From JOPF133 sp052144935 (GTDB lineage: Bacteria > Acidobacteriota > Terriglobia > Bryobacterales > Bryobacteraceae): 31,658 nt of DNA. The notes under the pieces are model-generated. The model worked only from the letters and a program-made list of their open reading frames with translations, had not been told where the DNA came from and ran no database searches. The stretch is taken from the NCBI GenBank assembly GCA_052144935.1, contig JBKQPR010000342.1, positions 1 to 31,658 of the forward strand, read 5' to 3'. How positions within the stretch are numbered: the first letter of the stretch is position 1; each line of letters starts with the position of its first letter. Position numbers and translations under genes: made by a program. Below are positions 25,101 to 31,480 of the stretch, one piece after another.

Positions 25101-28100
25101 GGCATGAGTCTCGACGCGGCAGGCACGAGTGCCTGCGCCACGGGCTGCGAAACGGCGGGCTTCAAGTCGGGGCGCCGGTCGTACACGAACTGGATCACCC
25201 GCGCCAGTGTCGGGAAATCGCGCAGTTTCAGGTTCGGGTCGCGCGGGATGTTGTAGGTCTCCCGGATCGAAGCGAACATCTCGGCCTGTTTCACGGTGTC
25301 GACGCCGAGGTCCGCCTCCATATCCAGATCGAGATCCAGCATGTCTTTGGGATAACCGGTCTTCTCCGCGACCAGGTCGACCACCTTCTGCCGCACCGCG
25401 TCTTCGGCCGGCGGCGCGGCGGCTTGGTCCGCGGCGACCGGAGCCGGCGCGACCGCCTGGACCGGCGGGGCGGGCTTCAGGTCGGGACGCCGGTCGTACA
25501 CGAACTGGATCACCCGCGCCAGTGTCGGGAAATCGCGCAGCTTCAGGTTCGGGTCGCGCGGGATGTTGTAGGTCTCCCGGATGGCCGCGAACATCTCGGC
25601 CTGTTTCACGGTGTCGACGCCGAGGTCTGCCTCCATGTCCAGATCCAGGTCCAGCATGTCTTTGGGGTAACCGGTCTTCTCCGCGACCAGGTAGAGCACC
25701 TTTTGCCGCACGGAGTCTTCGGCCGGCGGCGCGGCGGCTTGGTCCGGCGCGGCGGCCGGAGCCGGCGCGACCGCCTGGACCGGCGGGGCGGGCTTCAGGT
25801 CGGGCCGCCGGTCGTACACGAACTGGATCACCCGCGCCAGTGTCGGGAAATCCCGCAGCTTCAGGTTCGGGTCGCGCGGGATATCGTAGGTCTCCCGGAT
25901 GGATGCGAACACCTCAGCCTGTTTCACGGTGTCGACGCCGAGGTCCGCCTCCATGTCCAGATCCAGGTCCAGCATGTCTTTGGGGTAGCCGGTCTTCTCC
26001 GCGACCAGGTCGAGCACTGTCTGCCGCACGGGATCTTCGGCCGGAGGCGCGACGGCCTGCACCGGCGCGACTGTTGCGACCGGCACGGCGGCCGGAGCCG
26101 GCGGGGCGGCCGGAACCGGCACGGCGGGCTTCAGGTCGGGCCGCCGGTCGTACACGAACTGGAGCACCCGCGCCAATGTCGGGAAATCGCGCAACTTCAG
26201 GTTCGGGTCGCGCGGGATGTTGTAGGTCTCCCGGATGGCCGCGAACATCTCGGCCTGTTTCACGGTGTCGACGCCGAGGTCCGCCTCCATGTCCAGATCC
26301 AGGTCCAACATGTCTTTGGGGTAACCGGTCTTCTCGACCACCAGAGCGAGGATTCGCTCCTGCACCGAGTCCCCGCCCGGCTGGGGAACGGGAGTTTGCG
26401 GGGCCGGCGAGGCGGCCGTGGGTTTCGCCACTGGCGTGCCCGCCACCGGCGCAGGGGCCGGCGCGGAGGCCATGGGTTTCGCCACTGGCGTGCCCGCCAC
26501 CGACGTAGCGGCTGGCGCGGGGGCCAATGGCTTCGCCACCGGCGCGCCCGTCACCGGCGCAAGGGCCATGGGCTTCACCGTCGGCGCGGGCGCTGCTACC
26601 GGCGCTGGCGTCGCCACCCGCGCGGCCGCCACCGCGTGCCCCGCGACGGGCGTGTCCACCCGATGTGTTACACGCGCAACAACTTCTTCGACCGGCTTCG
26701 CTTTTGCCGGCGCGGCCGGCGCGCCGGTATCGCGCACACGAAGAGTGCGATGCACGATCTCCAGGTCCGCCGGACGGCCGGCGATCCGGTCCAGCCAGTT
26801 CTGCCACGCCACCGGATCGGCGATCCGATAGCCGTATCCCAAGGCGCTGGCGCTCGGCCGCGCCCCAGGGCCCGCCACGCGCCGCATCAGCGTCATGCTG
26901 ATCTGCGAGCCGAACCCGGCGCCCAGCCGCAGCGCGTACTCGATGGGATAAGCGCCGCCCCGGGATAGGTTTAACGGCCCCAGCTCGGGATCGACTTCCT
27001 TGAAATTAGCAACCGGCGGCACACATCCCGTCTCCATCGCCTTGACCGCCACCACGTCCTCGATCCCGGTGCCCATGGCGTGCCCGGTGAACCCCTTGGT
27101 ATTGGCGATCACGATCTGGTCCGCGGCGTCGCCGAATACCGCGCGCAACGCGTGGATTTCCGCCGCCGCGCTGCCGCCGCGAGCCGGCGTGTACGTTTCA
27201 TGGGAGACGAACATCATCTTGGAAGCGATCTGCTCGCGCCGAATCCCGCTGCGCGCTTCAGCTTGCCGGACCAGCTTCTCCATCACGTTATGGATGTGGT
27301 GGACGTCCAGGCGCGTGCCGTGGAAGGCGCTGTTGGCGGTGACCGCGCTCAGCACCTCGCAGATGGGCCGCATCCCGCGCTCTTGGGCGGCCTCGGCGCT
27401 TTCCAGCACCAGCGCCGCCGCGCCCATCCCCATGATCATGCCGTGGCGCCGGCGGTCGAACGGAATGGCGGCCTCTTCGACGACATCGTCGGTGGCCGCC
27501 GCGCCGCTGGCCAGGAACCCCGCGCCGAACCACTCGATGAGATGGTCGGACGTGATATCGTCCGCCGAGACGATGATCACCCGCCGGCACCGCCCCGCGC
27601 GGATCCAATCCTTCGCCAGCCCAACCGCCATGGTGGTCGACGCGCACGCCGCATTGACCTGCGTGTTGGGGCCGCGGGCGCCGATCAACTCGGCGAACTG
27701 CGAGTGCCCCATGGACAACACCCGGAACAGGAAACGCCGGTCGAGCTGGAACGGCTCCTTCTCGATGGCCTCCCGCAATTCGGCGATGCGCCGATCAATC
27801 TCCTGCCGCACAACCGAGCCACGACCGTCAGGGAGTGGTCCGTCGAGGCGTTCCCTCAGGTCCTCCAGCAGGGCCAGTTGGCCGCGGCGGGCGTGATCGG
27901 CATAGTAGCCGGCCATGTAGTCCGCAAAGGAGTCGAAGCCGGGAAAGACGCAGGCGAAGATCACGCCGGTGTCGTCGCGCAGGGCGTCGGGCAACCCCCA
28001 CCGCTCGGGCAGTTGGGTGCCCTTGCTGGTGCTCTTGTAACGCATCGTCAGGGGGATGCCCGCATCGCACAACGCATCGATGCCGGCCGCGATGGCCAGG

Positions 28101-31100
28101 CTGGTGACGCGGTCGAGCGCCGCGATCCGCTCCGCAGGCACGCCAAACTCCCTGCCCAGATCGAACGCGCCGCCGCGCGCCGCCAGCTTGATCACCTCTC
28201 CAGGATTGTGGATCTGCTCGAAGGTCGGGCCTCCGTTGTCGCTCTTCACCAGGCGGGTGATGTGCTTGTCCAGCATCGCGCGGCGGAAGCGCATCGGGAT
28301 AGCGTCGATGAACTGCTCCCCGCGCAGGATCCGGGCCACGTTGCTGTCGTCGAAAATGCGCTCGGTCCCAGGCAGTCCCAGGGACGCGCCGGTGATCACC
28401 ACCGGCCGGTCGAGCGGGTGCCGCGGCTCGGGATGGGGCCCGGCTTCGGCTCCCGTCTCCACCCGCGCCGCCCCCAACCCGGCCGCATAGAGACCGCACA
28501 GCGCCTGGTTGAAGGCCGTGGCGTCCTCAAACTTGGGATGATTGGTGAACAGCGCGAGCACGTCGCTCCGGTCCCCGAGGACGTCCTCGACGAAACCGTG
28601 CAGCGCCTTCTTCGGACCGACTTCCACAAACACGCGCGCGCCGGCCTCATACAGTGTGCCGAGGCCCTTGATGAACTGCACGGGCGAGGCGATCTGCCGC
28701 CCCAGAATGTCGAGCATGGCCGGCCGGGCGTCCGGGCCCGCCGGATAAAACTCCCCATTCACGTTAGCCACGATCGGCAGGCGCCCGGGCTGCAGGCGCA
28801 ACCGCTCCAGTACCTGCCGCAACGGTCCGCTCGCGGGCGCCACGATGGAGGTGTGGAACGCGTGGCTCACCGGCAACGGCACGACGTTGTATCCGGCCTT
28901 CCCGAGCGCCTCCACGGCCAGTTCGACCGCGCCGCTCGCGCCGCCGATCACGGCCTGCTTGTCGCTGTTGAGGTTGGCGATGACCACGTAGCCATCGATG
29001 GTCTTCAAGATGCGTTCGATTTCCGCCAGCGGCGCGAACACCGCCGCCATCTTGCCGTTATCCGCCCACGACACGCGGGTCATCTCGCGGCCGCGCGCGG
29101 CCACGGCTTCCAGCGCGTCGGCGAACGGTAAAGCGCCGGCCGCGACCAGCGCGCCGTACTCGCCCAAGCTGTGGCCCATGGTCATATCCGGCCGGATGCC
29201 GTAGGCCTCCAACAGGCGCGTCATAGCCAGATCGGTTGCCAGCACCGCCGGTTGGGTGATGGCGGTCCGGCGCAGGTCCTCCTCGGCCCTCGCCACGGCT
29301 GCGGTGTCCGCCGGATCGACGAAAATGTACTCGCTCAGCGGCTTGCCGAGGATCGGCGTCATCACCCGGTCGGCCTCCTCGAAGGTGGCCGCCACGATCG
29401 GCTCGGCCGCGCGCAGGCTGCGCAGCATGTTGACATACTGCGACCCTTGGCCGGTATAGAGGAACGCCACCTTGGGCGCCGGTCCGTGGCCGCGGAAGAT
29501 GCCTTGCGCCCGTAGCGCCTTCCATGCCGCGGGCTGGTTGGACGCCAGCGCTTTGAGGGCTTTCGCGCACTTGTCCGCCAGTTCGGCGGCATTGCCGTAG
29601 TCGATGGCGATGCGCTCCGGCGCGCGCAGGTCTGCTTCGGACGGCGCAGATGGGCTGCCCTCCGGGGCGCCCTTGGATCCCGCCGGTGTCCGGCCCGCCT
29701 CCGCGGCTGTCTGGGTAGTGTGAAGACGCTCGGCCAGTTCAGCCTCGGAAGCGGCGCCGGTCACCAGCAACCCGCGCAATGGTGTTTTGAGGGCTGTGGC
29801 GCAGGCACTCATGCCTGCCGCGTCGAGATTCGTCTCGACGCCTGCTCGCGATTGTGATGCAGCGCCGAAGGCAGGCGTCGGCACGAATGCCGACGCGGCA
29901 GGCATGAGTGCCTGCGCCACAGCGCTAACATCCGCTCCCTCACGGGGCGCCCCCTGGGCCCGGCTCGGATACACGTTCGGAGCCGCGACCGTTAGGGAGC
30001 GGTCGGCCGGCGGTGCCTCGCCCACCGCCACCGAACGCCTCCCGTTCCCGGTGAGTCTGTGCGGAATGTATTCCTCCATCACCACATGGAAATTGGTCCC
30101 GCCGAATCCGAACGAGCTGACCCCGGCGCGCCGGACCCCATCCGCCGTCTCCGTCCACGGCCGCAGTTCCGTGTTGACCTGGAGCGGCGAGTGCGCGAAA
30201 TCGATATGGGAATTGGGGTGCTCGCAACGCACGCTAGGCGGCAGCACCTTGTCGCGCAACGCCAGCGCCGTCTTCAGGATGCCCGCCGCCCCCGACGAGC
30301 TCTTCAAATGCCCGATGTTCGATTTGACCGACCCGAGCGCGATCGGGCGGCCGTTCGCCCCGTGCTCCCGGAGCACCCCCGCCATGCTCTCGACTTCCAC
30401 CACATCGCCCACGCTGGTGGAGGTCCCGTGGCCTTCGATGAGCGTCGCGGTGGCCGGCGAGAGTCCGGCGTTCTCCCACGCGCGTTCGATGGAGATCTTC
30501 TGCCCGATGGGGTTGGGGGCCGTGATGCCCTTGCCTTTGCCGTCGCTCGATCCGGCAATCCCGCGCAGCACGGCGTAGATCTTGTCCCCGTCCCGCTCGG
30601 CGTCGGCCAGGCGTTTCATGAGGAAAATGGCCGCGCCTTCGCCCATGACGAAGCCGTCGGCGCCCTCGGCGTAGGGCCGCGACCCGGTCGCCGAGAGCGC
30701 GCCGATCTTGCAGAACTTCACGAAGGTCGACGCCCCCATGTTGCGGTCGATCCCGCCGGTGACCGCCACGTCGAAGTCGTGCGCGATCAGCCCTTTCGAA
30801 ACCGCGTGGATGGCCGCCATCGCCGAAGCGCAGGCCGCATCGCAGGTGTAGTTCGGGCCGTGGAAATTATAGAGGTTGGCGATCCGCCCGGCCAGGCAGT
30901 TGGAAAGTTCGCCGGGCATGGTATCTTCCGTGATGGGCGGAAGCCGGTCGCCGATGCGGACGTGCCATTCGCGGGTGATATCGCGCCGCACCGCGGCGGG
31001 CAGCGCGGCGAAGGTGGCGCTCGCGTCCAGTTCCCGGGAGTATTCCGGGAAGTGCGCGCGCATCACCGTCATGTAGTGCCGCTCCCCGCCCATAGCGTTA

Positions 31101-31480
31101 CCGAGGATGACGGCCGTGCGCTCGGTGTTCAACGGCCGGTCCGGGTAACCGTAGTCCGCCAAGGCTTCGCGGGTGCAGGCAATCGCCCAGCGTTGCGACC
31201 CGTCCATGGCATCGGCTACGCACGGCGGGATGGGCAGGCGCCACTTCAGGGGCTCCCAGGCGAACTCGCGGACCCAGCCGCCGATTTTGGAATAGGTCTT
31301 GTCCGGCGCGCTGTGGTCGGGGTCATAGTAGACCGCGGGGTCCCACCGGTCCGGTGAGACTTCGCTGATGCTGTAGCGCCCGGCTTGGATATTCTTCCAG
31401 AACGCCGCTACATCAGGCGCATCGGGCATCACCGCGCCCGCGCCCACAATGGCGATCGCTCGATCAGCCGTATCCTGCAT
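22157..31480 (-). CDS. PfaA-like iterative PKS/fatty acid megasynthase: KS-AT-KS-ACPx5-KR-DH
   Basis: About 3107 residues. ATG 31480 is chosen because GGAGG (31487-31491) lies 6 bases upstream. KS1 is about 8-470 (Cys217 in DAACASA, His351 in EGHGTS, His391 in NIGHLK). AT is about 665-985 (Ser771 in GHSLGEY, His876 in HAFHT). KS2 is about 1025-1535 (Cys1279 in NAACAST, His1427 in SHETYTP, His1467 in FTGHAMG). A Pro/Ala linker precedes five ACPs centred on Thr1739, 1851, 1957, 2062 and 2219, all GVDTVKQ with Thr for the expected Ser. The ketoreductase has its Rossmann motif VTGAAGS near 2515 and Tyr2705 in QTDYSSAND. A double-hotdog dehydratase has His2844 in DDHRIDGTPVLP. No enoylreductase or thioesterase is seen. 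The order resembles PUFA-synthase PfaA with an added KS. The likely product is a lipid-like chain made iteratively in the cytoplasm. The linkers carry dispersed repeats. Confidence 0.93.
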   Translation of the reverse strand: MQDTADRAIAIVGAGAVMPDAPDVAAFWKNIQAGRYSISEVSPDRWDPAVYYDPDHSAPDKTYSKIGGWVREFAWEPLKWRLPIPPCVADAMDGSQRWAIACTREALADYGYPDRPLNTERTAVILGNAMGGERHYMTVMRAHFPEYSRELDASATFAALPAAVRRDITREWHVRIGDRLPPITEDTMPGELSNCLAGRIANLYNFHGPNYTCDAACASAMAAIHAVSKGLIAHDFDVAVTGGIDRNMGASTFVKFCKIGALSATGSRPYAEGADGFVMGEGAAIFLMKRLADAERDGDKIYAVLRGIAGSSDGKGKGITAPNPIGQKISIERAWENAGLSPATATLIEGHGTSTSVGDVVEVESMAGVLREHGANGRPIALGSVKSNIGHLKSSSGAAGILKTALALRDKVLPPSVRCEHPNSHIDFAHSPLQVNTELRPWTETADGVRRAGVSSFGFGGTNFHVVMEEYIPHRLTGNGRRSVAVGEAPPADRSLTVAAPNVYPSRAQGAPREGADVSAVAQALMPAASAFVPTPAFGAASQSRAGVETNLDAAGMSACATALKTPLRGLLVTGAASEAELAERLHTTQTAAEAGRTPAGSKGAPEGSPSAPSEADLRAPERIAIDYGNAAELADKCAKALKALASNQPAAWKALRAQGIFRGHGPAPKVAFLYTGQGSQYVNMLRSLRAAEPIVAATFEEADRVMTPILGKPLSEYIFVDPADTAAVARAEEDLRRTAITQPAVLATDLAMTRLLEAYGIRPDMTMGHSLGEYGALVAAGALPFADALEAVAARGREMTRVSWADNGKMAAVFAPLAEIERILKTIDGYVVIANLNSDKQAVIGGASGAVELAVEALGKAGYNVVPLPVSHAFHTSIVAPASGPLRQVLERLRLQPGRLPIVANVNGEFYPAGPDARPAMLDILGRQIASPVQFIKGLGTLYEAGARVFVEVGPKKALHGFVEDVLGDRSDVLALFTNHPKFEDATAFNQALCGLYAAGLGAARVETGAEAGPHPEPRHPLDRPVVITGASLGLPGTERIFDDSNVARILRGEQFIDAIPMRFRRAMLDKHITRLVKSDNGGPTFEQIHNPGEVIKLAARGGAFDLGREFGVPAERIAALDRVTSLAIAAGIDALCDAGIPLTMRYKSTSKGTQLPERWGLPDALRDDTGVIFACVFPGFDSFADYMAGYYADHARRGQLALLEDLRERLDGPLPDGRGSVVRQEIDRRIAELREAIEKEPFQLDRRFLFRVLSMGHSQFAELIGARGPNTQVNAACASTTMAVGLAKDWIRAGRCRRVIIVSADDITSDHLIEWFGAGFLASGAAATDDVVEEAAIPFDRRRHGMIMGMGAAALVLESAEAAQERGMRPICEVLSAVTANSAFHGTRLDVHHIHNVMEKLVRQAEARSGIRREQIASKMMFVSHETYTPARGGSAAAEIHALRAVFGDAADQIVIANTKGFTGHAMGTGIEDVVAVKAMETGCVPPVANFKEVDPELGPLNLSRGGAYPIEYALRLGAGFGSQISMTLMRRVAGPGARPSASALGYGYRIADPVAWQNWLDRIAGRPADLEIVHRTLRVRDTGAPAAPAKAKPVEEVVARVTHRVDTPVAGHAVAAARVATPAPVAAPAPTVKPMALAPVTGAPVAKPLAPAPAATSVAGTPVAKPMASAPAPAPVAGTPVAKPTAASPAPQTPVPQPGGDSVQERILALVVEKTGYPKDMLDLDLDMEADLGVDTVKQAEMFAAIRETYNIPRDPNLKLRDFPTLARVLQFVYDRRPDLKPAVPVPAAPPAPAAVPVATVAPVQAVAPPAEDPVRQTVLDLVAEKTGYPKDMLDLDLDMEADLGVDTVKQAEVFASIRETYDIPRDPNLKLRDFPTLARVIQFVYDRRPDLKPAPPVQAVAPAPAAAPDQAAAPPAEDSVRQKVLYLVAEKTGYPKDMLDLDLDMEADLGVDTVKQAEMFAAIRETYNIPRDPNLKLRDFPTLARVIQFVYDRRPDLKPAPPVQAVAPAPVAADQAAAPPAEDAVRQKVVDLVAEKTGYPKDMLDLDLDMEADLGVDTVKQAEMFASIRETYNIPRDPNLKLRDFPTLARVIQFVYDRRPDLKPAVSQPVAQALVPAASRLMPTPALATASQSRTGVETGSGTSLDGPKGHPGTSARATPPLAAPEPNAVAGPQPAHTDDAIREKVLEIVAEKTGYPKDMLDLDLDLEADLGVDTVKQAEMFASVRAAFNIPREQTLRLRDFPTLAHVIRFAEERRAAVAAPPAAERAEEPHRELATFEAAGTIPRRVPVAALRPPLGLSKPTGVSLEPGRRVLVMPDRSGVAEALAGRLRALGVEVVDTVEGLGASPDAAPVQGVYWLPALDDEGDLHGMTLAAWHEALDIRLKAFCRTMRALYDQVAPQGTFLISATRLGGQHGYGEAGATAPMGGAVTGFTKAYKRERPDALVKAVDFEAARSAAEIAGLLIDETLRDPGAIEIGYRGAHRWTVGLEERPAADGQPGMTINKDSVFLVTGAAGSIVSAITADLAAASGGTFYLLDLVPEPDPANPDLARFSTDKEALKRDLFARIQARGERATPALVDRELAVLERAQAARAAIDAVRAAGGTAHYYSVNLTDGEAVAKIVADVRERSGRIDVLLHAAGIDRSHLLKDKDPREFDLVFDVKSDGLFHLLHAIGEMPLGAIVGFSSIAGRFGNLGQTDYSSANDLLCKIASSFRRTRPATRAIAIDWTAWGGIGMATRGSIPKVMEMAGIDMLPPEAGVPWIRRELTTGAGRGEVVVAGRLGALLQEWDATGGLDASAVAPGPMLGGLLGGTVGMDLDGRVTVETPLDPAVQPFLDDHRIDGTPVLPGVMGIEGFAEAALSIAPGWQVEAVEDVEFLAPFKFYRSEPRPVTIEARFHPEGDGLAADCRLTGRRTLANQAEARVETHFTGRVRLAKELPETAGGPVPGEPHGPAIDAEDIYRVYFHGPAYRVVKRAWWDENGAVGEMAAGLPDNHHPSGQPLAIAPRLIELCFQTAGLWEMAVQHRMGLPRHLDRVSLYRAPETADGPLFAVVTADPAAGSFDADVVDRAGNRYLHVSGYRTVAFREDVDAQVFSAAESVMV
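24715..26375 (-). repeat. Tandem array of five acyl-carrier-protein modules
   Basis: Five ACP units of about 80 residues with Pro/Ala linkers, spacings 112, 106, 105 and 157 residues between the equivalent Thr codons. ACP1 to ACP4 are almost identical (EKTGYPKDMLDLDLDMEADL, then VDTVKQAE, then IPRDPNLKLRDFPTLARV) and share long DNA identity, so they arose by recent duplication or are kept alike by gene conversion. ACP5 is more diverged (LRAAFNIPREQTLRLRDF type). The larger last spacing is explained by the inserted repeat at 24993-25141. Confidence 0.9.
24993..25141. repeat. REP-like inverted pair inserted in the ACP4-ACP5 linker
   Basis: Outer arms GTGGCGCGGGCACTCGTGCC (24993 onwards) and GGCACGAGTGCCTGCGCCAC (ending 25141) pair with one mismatch. 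The right half (GGGCGTCGGCATGAGTCTCG and following) is homologous to the element at 29794-29922 in the same orientation. An extra internal block around 25012-25035 contains GGTGCCCCTTGGGCCCG, which has a near copy at 29944-29962. The element is translated in frame as linker peptide (ALVPAASRLMPTPALATASQ). Confidence 0.8.
26400..26561 (-). repeat. Three 54-base repeats coding a Pro/Ala linker
   Basis: The KS2-ACP1 linker encodes three successive 18-residue units of the type VAGTPVAKPMASAPAPAP. The DNA of the units is highly similar, and 54 bases keeps the frame. It is a flexible tether, probably variable in copy number between strains. Confidence 0.75.
27812..27840. repeat. Family-B dispersed repeat inside KS2
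   Basis: On the coding strand the bases read as CACTCCCTGACGGTCGTGGC and encode LPDGRGS. The copy sits about 56 residues before the KS2 catalytic Cys, in a helical surface insertion (RERLDGPLPDGRGSVVRQE). Near-identical sequence occurs at 29978-30004 and 21131-21145, and a fragment at 31579-31592. Confidence 0.65.
29794..29922. repeat. REP-like inverted pair inserted in the KS1-AT linker
   Basis: A 129-base element bounded by a perfect 32-base inverted repeat: 29794-29825 starts CTGTGGCGCAGGCACTCATG, and 29891-29922 is its exact reverse complement. Each end has the REP layout: a GTGG head, then a hairpin GCAGGC-ACTCAT-GCCTGC. The length is 43 codons, so the reading frame is kept. It encodes AVAQALMPAASAFVPTPAFG and onwards in the linker. 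A related element lies at 24993-25141 and a single REP-like unit at 31614-31639. Confidence 0.85.
29978..30004. repeat. Family-B dispersed repeat in the KS1-AT linker
   Basis: The coding strand contains GACCGCTCCCTAACGGTCGC and reads as DRSLTVAAP in this frame, a different frame from the KS2 copy (LPDGRGS). That is what is expected of a DNA element rather than a conserved peptide. It lies 55 bases from the REP-like pair. Confidence 0.65.

Noticed and set aside
24715..26375. Regularly spaced near-identical sequences that could suggest a CRISPR or satellite array
   Set aside because: The units are about 315-340 bases and code for ACP domains, far longer than CRISPR repeats.
25129..26968. Plus-strand frames of 450-510 codons opposite the ACP array
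   Set aside because: They are Arg/Pro/Gly-rich repeats mirroring the ACP duplication. The minus strand encodes conserved ACPs.
27080..29131. 683-codon plus-strand open frame opposite AT and KS2
   Set aside because: Antisense shadow. All catalytic motifs lie on the minus strand, and the plus product lacks any domain pattern.
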